Origin: JBDKTH01 sp964558295
Lineage (GTDB): Bacteria; Planctomycetota; Planctomycetia; Pirellulales; Thermoguttaceae
Assembly: GCA_964558295.1 (NCBI GenBank)
Contig: CAZLDQ010000020.1
Coordinates: 1 to 43,116, forward strand
Length of the DNA stretch: 43,116 nt
Reading direction: 5' to 3'
Every line of letters starts with the position of its first letter. Position 1 is the first letter of the stretch. The notes under the pieces were generated by a model. It searched no databases. It worked only from the letters and a program-made list of their open reading frames with translations, and was not told the origin of the DNA. This document shows positions 8,240 through 16,764 of the stretch, one piece after another. Made by a program: the position numbers and the translations under genes.

Positions 8240-9157
8240 ATGATGGCGGGTTGCACTGACGATAAACCGGAAATACCGCAACGGATCGGCCTCTTGGCCG
8301 GCTGGGGTCGCTATCCGATCGTAATCGCCCAGGCATTACAGGCTCAGGGACGCGAGGTCTATTGCCTCGGCGTGCGCGGACATGCCGATCCCCAGCTTGC
8401 CGACTTGTGCCACGATTTCCGTTGGTCGGGACTGGCCCGGTTTGGCAGCGCTCTCCGCTACTTCCGCCGTCACGGGATCGTTCAGGGTACCATGGCCGGC
8501 AAGATCCACAAGGTGTTCATGTTCCAACCCTTGTTCATCGTCCGGAACATCCCCGACCTGACCACGATCCGTGCATTTGTCCCACACTTCCTGACCAAGC
8601 GAAAAGACTGTAAGGACGATTCGCTGCTGGGCTGCGTGGTCGATCTGTTCGCCTCGGCGGGGATCTCCCTTCGTCCCGCCACGGATTACGCGCCGGAGCT
8701 GCTCGTGAAACAAGGACAACTCACCCAACGCGGGCCGACCGCGGCCCAATGGAAAGACATTCAGTTTGGTTGGAATCTAGCCAAGGAAATGGGCCGGCTC
8801 GACGTCGGACAGAGCGTGACGGTCAAGAATCAGGCTGCCTTGGCCGTCGAAGCGGTCGAAGGGACCGACCAGTGCATTCGCCGCGCAGGCACCCTCTGCC
8901 CGGCCGGGGAATTCACCGTTGTCAAAGTCGCCAAGCCCCAACAGGACATGCGGTTCGATGTGCCGACCATCGGGCAAGGCACCCTTCAAACCATGGTCGA
9001 AGCCGGCGCCCGTGTCCTGGCCATCGAAGCCGATCGTACCATCCTCCTCGACCAACAGGAGGTGATCGATTTCGCCAACCGCCACAAGCTAGTGATCGTC
9101 GCCCTGAAAAGTCCTACTTCCAGCTCGGAGAACTTGTCCCTGGCGCCGAACGACTGA
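8240..9157 (+). CDS. lpxI: UDP-2,3-diacylglucosamine pyrophosphatase LpxI
   Basis: LpxI hydrolyses UDP-2,3-diacylglucosamine to lipid X and UMP, replacing LpxH in organisms that lack it. The 305-residue protein shows the family's opening motif, GLLAGWGRYPIVIAQAL, at about residues 17-33. It also has the TMAGKIHK segment, RGPTAAQWKDIQFGW and the C-terminal VEGTDQCIRRAG, whose D210 corresponds to the catalytic aspartate reported for the Caulobacter enzyme. Length is slightly above the usual 270-290 because of a short N-terminal extension and a Ser/Asn-rich tail. Two adjacent ATGs, at 8240 and 8243, are equally possible starts. Placement after lpxD supports a lipid A role. Confidence 0.92.
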   Translation: MMAGCTDDKPEIPQRIGLLAGWGRYPIVIAQALQAQGREVYCLGVRGHADPQLADLCHDFRWSGLARFGSALRYFRRHGIVQGTMAGKIHKVFMFQPLFIVRNIPDLTTIRAFVPHFLTKRKDCKDDSLLGCVVDLFASAGISLRPATDYAPELLVKQGQLTQRGPTAAQWKDIQFGWNLAKEMGRLDVGQSVTVKNQAALAVEAVEGTDQCIRRAGTLCPAGEFTVVKVAKPQQDMRFDVPTIGQGTLQTMVEAGARVLAIEADRTILLDQQEVIDFANRHKLVIVALKSPTSSSENLSLAPND

Positions 9158-9407
9158 GCGCCCCCGGCGATTCTCGCTTCCAATCGGCCCCGTCCATCCG
9201 GCCCTCGCCGGGAGAGCAGGCGTGTCAAAAGCGAGACCGGCTAGATCTACCGGGGGATGCCCCAAGCCTTGCCACCCGTTAAGATTGCGGTAAAAACGGA
9301 AGTGGCTCAAAATGAAGATCGCGTCGTCTGCTGCAATAAGACGCAACAGGTGCCGACCGCAGGCCGGCACGTCGTGACATTCGATTGTTCCCCGAGGAGT
9401 GGATGGG

Positions 9408-10733
9408 ATGGACAGGGTTGCTGCTTTGGAGAAGGCAATTGCCGAGAAAACCGCCAAAATCGGCGTCATCGGTTTGGGATATGTCGGACTGCCATTGGTC
9501 CGGGCGTTTATCAACGCAGGGTTCAGAACACTTGGGTTCGACGTTGATCAGGCCAAAGTCGACCGACTCCTGACCGGTCAGAGCTATATCGAACACATTC
9601 CCTCCGCCTGGATCGCCGAATGCATCGGGAACGGCACCTTCGAACCAACGGCCAACATGCGGCGGCTCAGCGAGGCCGACGCCCTGCTGATCTGTGTCCC
9701 CACACCGCTGAGTGAAAGCCGCGATCCTGACTTAACCTACGTGGAAACCACAACGCGGCAAATCGCCGACGTACTCCGGCCAGGCCAGTTGGTCGTCTTG
9801 GAGAGCACCACTTATCCCGGTACAACCCGCGATGTGATGTTGCCGATTCTCACCGCCGGGGGATTAACGGTCGGCAAAGACTTCTTCTTGGCATTCAGCC
9901 CCGAACGCGAGGATCCGGGCAATCCCAACTTCTCGGCCGACCGTATCCCCAAAGTCGTCGGCGGGATCGAGCCGCACAGCGGACGACTGGCGGAAATGCT
10001 CTATGGCACGGCGGTCGTCCGGGTGGTTCCGGTTTCCAGCTGCGAAGTGGCCGAGGCTTGCAAGATTCTGGAAAACACCTACCGCTCGGTCAACATCGCC
10101 ATGGTCAACGAATTGAAGGTCCTCTTTGACCGGCTGGGAATCGATGTCTGGGAGGTGATCGAAGCGGCCAAAACCAAGCCGTTTGGCTTCCAGGCCTTCT
10201 ATCCCGGTCCGGGGCTGGGTGGGCACTGCATTCCGATCGACCCGTTCTATCTCAGTTGGGTCGCCCGCAAACACGGCCTGGCAACCCGGTTCATCGAACT
10301 GGCCGGCGAGATTAACACGAGCATGCCGGACTATGTAATCCACCGCCTGACCGAGGCCCTGAACGACCAAAGGAAACCGGTGCGGGGAAGCAAAGTGCTG
10401 ATCTTGGGCGTTGCCTACAAGAGAGATGTCGATGATCCCCGGGAAAGCCCTTCGTTTGTCCTCATGGAACTACTCCTGGCCCGAGGCGCGCATCTCTCCT
10501 ACAACGATCCGCACATCCCCCGTCTCCCCGCAATGCGCCATTACCACCTGCCCAATATGGAGAGCGTGGAACTGACGCCTCAGTTGTTGGCCGAACAAGA
10601 CTGTGTGCTCATCGCCACCGACCACACGGCCTATGACTATGACTTCATCGTTCGCCACGCCCCGTTGGTGATCGACACGCGAAACGCGACCAGACAGGTC
10701 AAAGAGGGCCGCGAGAAAATCCGGAAAGCGTGA
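9408..10733 (+). CDS. UDP-N-acetylhexosamine dehydrogenase (WbpA/UDP-glucose dehydrogenase family)
   Basis: This 441-residue enzyme oxidises C6 of a UDP-sugar to the uronic acid using two NAD+. The Rossmann motif GLGYVG is at residues 22-27. VPTPL, the SPERED segment, ENTYRSVNIAMVNE and the catalytic C274 in GGHCIPIDPFYL all fit the UDP-GlcNAc/ManNAc branch (WbpA-like) rather than UDP-glucose dehydrogenase proper. The start is the ATG at 9408: GAGGAG at 9394-9399 lies 8 nt before it, while a GTG at 9399 would overlap that site. The following SDR epimerase suggests the pair makes an epimerised UDP-uronic acid for surface polysaccharide. The exact substrate cannot be told from sequence alone. 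Confidence 0.9.
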   Translation: MDRVAALEKAIAEKTAKIGVIGLGYVGLPLVRAFINAGFRTLGFDVDQAKVDRLLTGQSYIEHIPSAWIAECIGNGTFEPTANMRRLSEADALLICVPTPLSESRDPDLTYVETTTRQIADVLRPGQLVVLESTTYPGTTRDVMLPILTAGGLTVGKDFFLAFSPEREDPGNPNFSADRIPKVVGGIEPHSGRLAEMLYGTAVVRVVPVSSCEVAEACKILENTYRSVNIAMVNELKVLFDRLGIDVWEVIEAAKTKPFGFQAFYPGPGLGGHCIPIDPFYLSWVARKHGLATRFIELAGEINTSMPDYVIHRLTEALNDQRKPVRGSKVLILGVAYKRDVDDPRESPSFVLMELLLARGAHLSYNDPHIPRLPAMRHYHLPNMESVELTPQLLAEQDCVLIATDHTAYDYDFIVRHAPLVIDTRNATRQVKEGREKIRKA

Positions 10734-10747
10734 GAGAATGCTAAGGA

Positions 10748-10823
10748 ATGAGTGCTGAAGGATGAATGCAAAAAGGGAAGCCGTCCGTCTTCCTCAATTC
10801 ATCGTTCTGCCTTCATCACTCAT
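10748..10823 (+). repeat. Three-tier intergenic hairpin ahead of the epimerase gene
   Basis: Arms at 10748-10761 and 10810-10823 pair at 13 of 14 positions. Inside them GATGAAT (10761-10767) pairs with ATTCATC (10797-10803), and GGAAG (10776-10780) pairs with CTTCC (10789-10793). The motif GAGTGATGAA within one arm recurs at 37686-37695. The structure lies in the leader of the epimerase, ending about 30 bp before its start; no T-run follows it. Confidence 0.7.
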
Positions 10824-10853
10824 CATTCTGCATAGGTCGATCGAGGTTGAAGG

Positions 10854-11867
10854 ATGGCAAGACGTTATCTCGTGACCGGTTGTGCGGGGTTCATCGCAGC
10901 CAATGTTTGTCGTCGGCTGTTGGACAAAGGCCATCGGGTCGTCGGGGTCGACAACCTGAACGATGCCTATGATCCGCGGTTGAAAGAGTGGCGTCTTGGA
11001 CAACTCCAGCAGTATCCACAGTTCTCCTTCCAACGTCTGGATATCGGCGATTGGGCAGCCCTGGAAGCCCGTTTTCGAACCGATGAGCAGGCCAAGGAGT
11101 CGGTCGACCAGCGGCCTTACTCGGCCGTAATCAACTTGGCAGCCCGGGCCGGTGTCCGTGCGTCTGTGGAAAACCCCTGGGTCTACTTACAGACCAACTG
11201 CGAGGGAACGTTGAACCTGCTGGAATTGTGCCGGCGGTTTGGGGTGGAAAAGTTCGTGCTCGCCTCGACATCCAGTCTTTACGGGGCTCATAACCCCGTG
11301 CCCTACGGCGAAGACGCCGACACCAATCGGCCGTTGTCCCCGTATGCAGCGTCAAAGAAAGCGGCCGAGGCCCTCTGCTACACCTATCACCACTTGCACG
11401 GTCTCGATGTGACCGTGTTTCGCTACTTCACCGTCTATGGACCGGCCGGACGGCCCGACATGAGCGTTTTCCGCTTCGTTCGGCGCATTGCGGAAGGCGA
11501 ACCGATCGTCGTTTTCGGCGACGGGACCCAGGAACGCGACTTCACCTACGTGGACGACATTGCCCGCGGCACGATCGCCGGCCTCCGTCGGTTGGGCTAC
11601 GAAGTGATCAACCTCGGGAGCGATCGACCGGTGCGGCTTACGACGGTGATTGAAGGAATCGGCGGCCTGACCGCCCAAACGCCGCAGATCGAATACCGCC
11701 CCGCCCATCCAGCCGACGTTCCGGCTACCTGGGCTGACATCAGCAAAGCACGCCGTCTGCTTGATTGGTCCCCCACAGTCTCGATCGAAGACGGCCTGCG
11801 TTACTCGGTCGACTGGTATCGCGCGAACCGCGCAATGATCCTCCCCCTTGCACTGGGCGACCGGTGA
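10854..11867 (+). CDS. NAD-dependent nucleotide-sugar epimerase (extended SDR)
   Basis: This is a 337-residue extended short-chain dehydrogenase/reductase, most like UDP-glucuronate or UDP-GlcNAcA 4-epimerases. The NAD motif TGCAGFI is at 8-14. The STSSLYG strand provides the catalytic Ser/Thr, Y164 and K168 form the YxxxK pair, and the RYFTVYGPAGRPDM segment is typical of UDP-uronate epimerases. The C-terminal half binds the sugar nucleotide. A GAGG ribosome site lies 7 nt before the ATG at 10854. With the dehydrogenase 120 bp upstream it likely forms a two-gene unit supplying an activated uronic acid. The 3' end converges on the CNNM gene across a shared hairpin. Confidence 0.88.
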   Translation: MARRYLVTGCAGFIAANVCRRLLDKGHRVVGVDNLNDAYDPRLKEWRLGQLQQYPQFSFQRLDIGDWAALEARFRTDEQAKESVDQRPYSAVINLAARAGVRASVENPWVYLQTNCEGTLNLLELCRRFGVEKFVLASTSSLYGAHNPVPYGEDADTNRPLSPYAASKKAAEALCYTYHHLHGLDVTVFRYFTVYGPAGRPDMSVFRFVRRIAEGEPIVVFGDGTQERDFTYVDDIARGTIAGLRRLGYEVINLGSDRPVRLTTVIEGIGGLTAQTPQIEYRPAHPADVPATWADISKARRLLDWSPTVSIEDGLRYSVDWYRANRAMILPLALGDR

Positions 11868-11908
11868 GGGCGTGGAGAGTGGAAAGAATCGTCGATCCAC
11901 TCCCTCAC
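11864..11908. terminator. Convergent hairpin between epimerase and CNNM genes
   Basis: GTGAGGGCGTGGA at 11864-11876 pairs with TCCACTCCCTCAC at 11896-11908 with one mismatch. The stem overlaps the stop codon of the epimerase and reaches the stop of the opposing gene. It is placed to end transcription from both sides, although only TTTAT follows on the plus strand. Confidence 0.55.
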
Positions 11909-13206
11909 TTTATCGAGACCATCACCCGGTCGATGCGGGGACCGTCCATGTCGACCACCTCAAGCCGAAGGCCTTCCCAGTCGGTGACGTCGCCGATGCG
12001 AGGGATGCGATCCAATCGAGCCATGACCAAGCCGGCAATCGTATTAAACCCGGGATGCGGCACCGAACGGAGGTGGCCCAGGTCGAGATGGCCGAGCAGA
12101 TCGTCCAGGTTCACGTCGCCGTCGATCAGCCAACTCGTCTCATCGCGTTGGACGATTCGTTGTTCATCGTCTTGGCGGTACTCATCGTGGATCTCACCGA
12201 CCAATTCTTCCAGCACGTCTTCCATAGTCACCAGCCCTTCGGTACCGCCGAACTCATCGAGCACGATTGCCATCTGCGTGCGTTGTTTACGAAAGTCTTC
12301 CAGAAGCCGGGCGATCGTAAGCGTCTCGGGGACCAGCAAGGCGGGGCGGACCAGCTTGCGCAGCTCGATCGGCCAGCCCATGTGCTGCTGGCGCAAGAGA
12401 TCCTTCGTGTAAACGAACCCGATGATATGATCCAGATCACCCTCATGGATTGGTAACCGGGAGAAGCCGGCCATGGCCACAGCCCCAATTACCTCGTCAG
12501 CCGGCGTGTCGACGTCCAGGGCGTCGATGTCGATCCGCGGCCGCATGATTTCCCGTACCGTCCGGTCGCCCAACCGCAAGGCCTTACTCGCCATCTGCTG
12601 CTCCGCCGGTTCAAGGATTCCCTCGACCGTGCCGGTGCGGATCAAGTGCTCGATATCCTCCAGGGACACCGCCGGCTCCGTGGCCTTGCGTTGCCCGATC
12701 AGATAGAGCACCGTGTCGGTCGCTGACCCCATCAGCCAGACGGCCGGTCGCCCCGCCAGGGCCAACCAATGCATCGGATAGGCCACAAACCGAGCCAAGA
12801 GTTCGGCGTTGGCCAGAGCCAGACGCTTGGGGACGAGTTCGCCGACCACCAGGGAAAGGAACGTCACCCACAGCACCACGAGGCCCAAGGCAATCGCCTC
12901 TCGATGGCGAGCGACAAATTCAACCGGAACCATTGCCACCTTGTCCGCCAAATAGTCAACGAAGCGATCCCCACTGAACACAGCGGCCAGCGTGGCAACC
13001 AGGGTGATTCCCACCTGAACGGTCGGAAGAAAACGGTTCGGGTCACGGGCCAGCTCCAGTGCAATACGAGCTGACCGATTCCCCAATTTGGCCTGCTGTT
13101 CCAGGCGGGCGCGGCGAGCGGTAATGATGGCGATCTCGGCTGCCGCGAAAAAACCGTTGGCCAGGATCAAGGCAAGAATGATCAGTAAATCGCCATAAGG
13201 TGGCAT
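11905..13206 (-). CDS. CNNM/CBS-domain membrane protein (CorC/HlyC family)
   Basis: This 433-residue protein has the CNNM (DUF21) transmembrane domain at about 1-195, with the motif AEIAIITARRARLEQ after the first helix. A CBS pair follows at about 215-335, containing VREIMRPRIDIDALD and FGGTEGLVTMEDVLEELVGE. The C-terminal CorC_HlyC domain runs from about 350. Family members are linked to Mg2+ or other divalent-cation extrusion, with the CBS pair sensing Mg-ATP; the older hemolysin name is unsupported. The ATG at 13206 has GGGGA 10 nt upstream. It is the last gene of the minus-strand run that begins near 23.0 kb, with 260 bp separating it from the TlpA-like gene, so it may have its own promoter. 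Confidence 0.9.
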   Translation of the reverse strand: MPPYGDLLIILALILANGFFAAAEIAIITARRARLEQQAKLGNRSARIALELARDPNRFLPTVQVGITLVATLAAVFSGDRFVDYLADKVAMVPVEFVARHREAIALGLVVLWVTFLSLVVGELVPKRLALANAELLARFVAYPMHWLALAGRPAVWLMGSATDTVLYLIGQRKATEPAVSLEDIEHLIRTGTVEGILEPAEQQMASKALRLGDRTVREIMRPRIDIDALDVDTPADEVIGAVAMAGFSRLPIHEGDLDHIIGFVYTKDLLRQQHMGWPIELRKLVRPALLVPETLTIARLLEDFRKQRTQMAIVLDEFGGTEGLVTMEDVLEELVGEIHDEYRQDDEQRIVQRDETSWLIDGDVNLDDLLGHLDLGHLRSVPHPGFNTIAGLVMARLDRIPRIGDVTDWEGLRLEVVDMDGPRIDRVMVSIK

Positions 13207-13466
13207 GAGCGAGCGGTCCCCAGACTACCTATGCCATCCCGGTCGCCCCCAGGAAGGCTTCCACCTGTTATGGTACCGTATTGGTGCACGGCACGTCAGG
13301 GGGCAGCCCGCCACTGAACCGTAACTTCATGCCTCAATGGTCTTTACGGCGACTTGCCGATTCGCGTTTCAGCACAAATCCCACAACAAGCCTACCACAC
13401 AGGCACAACCAATCACTACAGTCCGACTATGGATTTCGCAACCGGTAAGGGGCGACCGCAGGCCTG

Positions 13467-14645
13467 TCACTGGTTGGCGTCGCGGTCCTTAGATTCTTCC
13501 GCGGGACCGAGAAGCTTGGCCAGTTCCCTTTCCAACAGGGGGCCACGGACTTCGGTGGTGATGACCTTGCCATCGGTCCCGATGAGCATCATCGCGGGAA
13601 TAGCGAATATGCCATACTGGGTGGCTAGGGACTTGTCTCCCAGCGCCTCGTCAAAGAGGACTGTCCAGGGGACTTTGTGCTCCTCAAGAAACGCCTTCAA
13701 CTGTTCACGATCATTATCGATGCTGACGCCGATCACCTCGAACCCCCGGTCACGGTAGGCCTCGTAGTTCTTCCGAATGTTGGGAAACTCGGCCACGCAC
13801 GGCCCGCACCACGTGGCCCAGAAGTCGATCAGCACCACTTTGCCACGATATTTGGACCAGTCGAATGCCTGACCATCGATCGACTGGCCGTCGATCGGCA
13901 TGGGCTGGCCAACCAAAGTGAGGCGTCGGGCGGCCCCAGCCATCATTGCCCCCATCTTGGCCACCTTCTTATCCTCACTGGCCGAAAGCAGCTTGCCGAA
14001 GTCACGATACGTCTTCGCGGCCATTGCCTGATCGCTTGTCGTCTCGGCAATGTTGGCCGTGGCCATCGCCAGATTGGCGTCAGTCTCCCCAAGCGGGGAG
14101 CCTGCAAGAAACTTCTGGATCTCATCGATAAGCGAGGCCAGTTCTTCGCGTTTGAGTGTCCTGGCGCGACGCAATCGGTTCTCGAACAAGAACGTCTCGA
14201 CTTCTCTTGCCAGTTGCGTCATTCCCTTTGTCTGCAACTGTTCAGGAAGTCTGGCGAGCCTTTCCGCAGCTTCCTTGTCACCCATCCGATCCAGCACGGC
14301 CAGTGCGCCGACCTTGGCGTAGACGGCGGCTCGGGTTTGCTCCTCGGTCGCTTTCTGAGCGAGAATCCGATTGGCCGCCTCCAAAACCGCTCTAAGCAGC
14401 TTGCGACGGAAGTCCATCATGTTATGGGAATCCATCGGCGGCTGCAGCGTTCGAAGTTGTTCCAGATACTGTACCAACTCGGCGGGAGTCCCGTTAGGAA
14501 CGACGAACGGGTCCGGGGCCATCGAAGGCGGCTGGGCCCCTGGCGGCTGGGCTAAGGCTGACATGGCCCAAACGGACACGATCACCGCCCCAGCAATTCC
14601 GAGCAAATGAAATCCGCGGCGCTGTGAAACGGCAGGGATTAGCAC
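13467..14645 (-). CDS. Exported TlpA-like thiol-disulfide oxidoreductase
   Basis: The 392-residue product has a signal sequence (RRG followed by about 20 hydrophobic residues and ending SALAQ), a helical N-terminal region (about 40-245) and a C-terminal thioredoxin fold. The redox motif is WCGPC, with cysteines at 280 and 283, in FWATWCGPCVAEFPNIRK. The downstream cis-proline lies in FAIPAMMLIG. It probably reduces or isomerises disulfides outside the cytoplasm. I place the start at the GTG at 14645, which has GAGGAG 9 nt upstream and opens the signal peptide; the frame extends to a TTG at 14711 without good signals. The long helical N-domain is common in planctomycete members, and its role is not known. 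Confidence 0.87.
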   Translation of the reverse strand: MLIPAVSQRRGFHLLGIAGAVIVSVWAMSALAQPPGAQPPSMAPDPFVVPNGTPAELVQYLEQLRTLQPPMDSHNMMDFRRKLLRAVLEAANRILAQKATEEQTRAAVYAKVGALAVLDRMGDKEAAERLARLPEQLQTKGMTQLAREVETFLFENRLRRARTLKREELASLIDEIQKFLAGSPLGETDANLAMATANIAETTSDQAMAAKTYRDFGKLLSASEDKKVAKMGAMMAGAARRLTLVGQPMPIDGQSIDGQAFDWSKYRGKVVLIDFWATWCGPCVAEFPNIRKNYEAYRDRGFEVIGVSIDNDREQLKAFLEEHKVPWTVLFDEALGDKSLATQYGIFAIPAMMLIGTDGKVITTEVRGPLLERELAKLLGPAEESKDRDANQ

Positions 14646-14815
14646 GATCTGGGTCTCCTCGAATCGAGCAGTCGATGGCCAGAAAAAACGAGTAACCGCC
14701 GTGGCTGGCAATCATCGGCAGTTGTTCCATTATTCACATGGGAATCAAGAAATCGACCCCACAGAAGTCGTTTTTCAGCCAAATCCCTGTAGATGGAAGG
14801 CCTGGGGAACCGTCT

Positions 14816-15670
14816 TTACGGTTCTTCCTGATGAAACTTCAGGATTGTCTGCCAGGCTTCCTCCGGCGTTTCCGCATAGCTGATCAGATCAAGGTCCTCG
14901 TCGTCAATCGCACCTTCGTCGGCGAGGAACTGGAAGTCGATCACCTTTTCCCAGTATTCCCGCCCGAAAATGATCAGCGGGATGTCCTGCATGCGGCCAG
15001 TCTGACGCAGTGTGAGGGCGTCGAACAGTTCGTCCAGCGTCCCATACCCCCCCGGGAAAACCACCAGAGCTTTGGCCCGAAGCAGGAAATGAAACTTCCG
15101 CATTGCGAAATACTGGAACTGAAAGCAGAGGTCGGGAGTGATGTAGGAGTTGGGGTACTGTTCCATGGGAAGCCGGATATTCAGGCCGACCGACTTTGCC
15201 GCCACCTCATGCGCGCCGCGATTGGCCGCTTCCATAATTCCCGGGCCCCCTCCCGTGACAATCACATACTCTCGCCGGTCTTTGCGCTGACTGTGCGAAG
15301 AAACCAGGCGGGCAAATTCGCGTGCCTTTTCATAATAGTGGCTCTTCTGACAAAGCCGCTCCGCCCGTGCGACCGCGCGACGCCGCCGTGCATCATCGGG
15401 CGTATCTTCCAGCCATGCCATGGCCCGCTCCAGATTGCGTTTCGCCACGGTCGGCTCGACAATTCGGGTGCTGCCAAACACCACGACCGTTGATTCAATC
15501 TGGTTCCGTTCAAAGATCAACTCCGGTTTAAGCAATTCCAACTGCATCCGGACCGGACGGAGGCTGGGATCACTGAGGAAATCCACATCCTTGAAGGCGA
15601 TCCGATAACTCGGTGACAGGAGGATTTTCTCCAGATTTTCTTCGCGATCTCGTTCCTCGTGACTGCTCAT
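14816..15670 (-). CDS. LOG-family protein (Rossmann-fold nucleotide hydrolase-like)
   Basis: This 284-residue protein belongs to the LOG/lysine decarboxylase-like family, whose tested members are cytokinin-riboside monophosphate phosphoribohydrolases or nucleotide 5'-monophosphate nucleosidases. The signature GGGPGIMEAANRGA is at 140-153 and PGGYGTLDELFDAL at 206-219; the latter carries the catalytic Glu. About 130 residues precede the core, longer than plant LOG proteins but usual for the long bacterial type. The ATG at 15670 has GGAG 9 nt upstream. It lies 48 bp after the prepilin peptidase-like gene in the same direction, so the two could be co-transcribed. The natural substrate is unknown. 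Confidence 0.87.
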   Translation of the reverse strand: MSSHEERDREENLEKILLSPSYRIAFKDVDFLSDPSLRPVRMQLELLKPELIFERNQIESTVVVFGSTRIVEPTVAKRNLERAMAWLEDTPDDARRRRAVARAERLCQKSHYYEKAREFARLVSSHSQRKDRREYVIVTGGGPGIMEAANRGAHEVAAKSVGLNIRLPMEQYPNSYITPDLCFQFQYFAMRKFHFLLRAKALVVFPGGYGTLDELFDALTLRQTGRMQDIPLIIFGREYWEKVIDFQFLADEGAIDDEDLDLISYAETPEEAWQTILKFHQEEP

Positions 15671-15718
15671 TCACTCGCACTCCATCGATGCCCACGAAAC
15701 ACAATTCCCCCCGAAAGT

Positions 15719-16600
15719 CTACTTCATGAACGGCCAATGGGCGAAGAGCGGTTTCCAGGCAAGGAGCCAGGCCAGGGTGGTGGCAGCCAGCCAGATCGTG
15801 GGTGGAACCGACCGCCACGAGGGCCAAAAAACGGCCAATCCGTGAAACGGAAGCCGAATCGCTGCACAGATGACGGCAATGGCTGTAGCAGCCTGCCAGC
15901 CCAAGAAAAGCCCCACGACACCAAACATGGCGACCAGTCCAAGGCGATCATGGCTTGGCCAGAGCATTGCCGCCAACCGCCCCAGGAGCAATCCCACCGC
16001 CATGCCAGCAAAGCCGTCCGCCAAGCCGACCCACCAACCGTCAAATCCGACATAGGCTGGCACCGGTCGCAGATGCGGCCAGACCGTGGGAGCGATTCCA
16101 CCGACGAGCAAGGCGGGTATCCACAGTTGCCAGGGCAACCGATGTCCGTCATAGGCGATCAGCGCACCACACAGCAATGTGGAAACCAGTAGGAGATGGT
16201 AAGCAAGGATTCCGCTCAATTCGCCAAAACCAAGTGGGGGGTAAACCAGACTGTCACTCATCACTACAGGTCGGACAGGCAGGTTCATGGCGTGCGTCAG
16301 AAGCTCCAACGATCCCAGCCCCAGGAACACCAGGGCAGTGAAAGCCTCAATGGCCGGGTAGCGCGCCGAAATTGCCGCTTGGCAGTCCCGGCAGCGTCCA
16401 CCAAGCACGAACCATCCGACAATCGGGACATTGTCATGCCAGCGGATCGATCGTTTGCACCGCGGACAGTGAGATCCCGGCCGAATCACGCTCATGCCGG
16501 CCGGTAGCCGGTAAACCACCACATTCAAGAAACTTCCCACCGCCCCACCCAAAGCGAATAACCAAAGGGCCACAGCAAGATTGACAGTACTGTAGGACAT
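15719..16600 (-). CDS. Prepilin peptidase-like protein (A24 family)
   Basis: This 293-residue polytopic membrane protein resembles type IV prepilin leader peptidase/methylase (PilD/GspO). The N-terminal domain has GSFLNVVVYRLP at 22-33 and a four-cysteine zinc-type site (C45, C48, C70, C73). The first catalytic aspartate is recognisable as D151 in ALIAYDGHRLPW. The second site, normally GxGDxK, is replaced by PSHDRL around D218, so the aspartate is present but the glycines and lysine are not. Activity is therefore uncertain. No pilin or secretion genes are nearby. No clear ribosome site precedes the ATG at 16600. Confidence 0.8.
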   Translation of the reverse strand: MSYSTVNLAVALWLFALGGAVGSFLNVVVYRLPAGMSVIRPGSHCPRCKRSIRWHDNVPIVGWFVLGGRCRDCQAAISARYPAIEAFTALVFLGLGSLELLTHAMNLPVRPVVMSDSLVYPPLGFGELSGILAYHLLLVSTLLCGALIAYDGHRLPWQLWIPALLVGGIAPTVWPHLRPVPAYVGFDGWWVGLADGFAGMAVGLLLGRLAAMLWPSHDRLGLVAMFGVVGLFLGWQAATAIAVICAAIRLPFHGLAVFWPSWRSVPPTIWLAATTLAWLLAWKPLFAHWPFMK

Positions 16601-16764
16601 CGACGAGGGACAGGAGATTCAGGGCTAGGGAGTGGGAAACCGAGACTGAGCGGTTCAGGCAGTGCCGGACGAGCTGTCGCGGAGAACGAGCTTCAATGAA
16701 GGCTACACACCAAGGCACCAGAACAACCGACCGTCTGCATCCTCATGGAACAAGCCCCTCCTAT

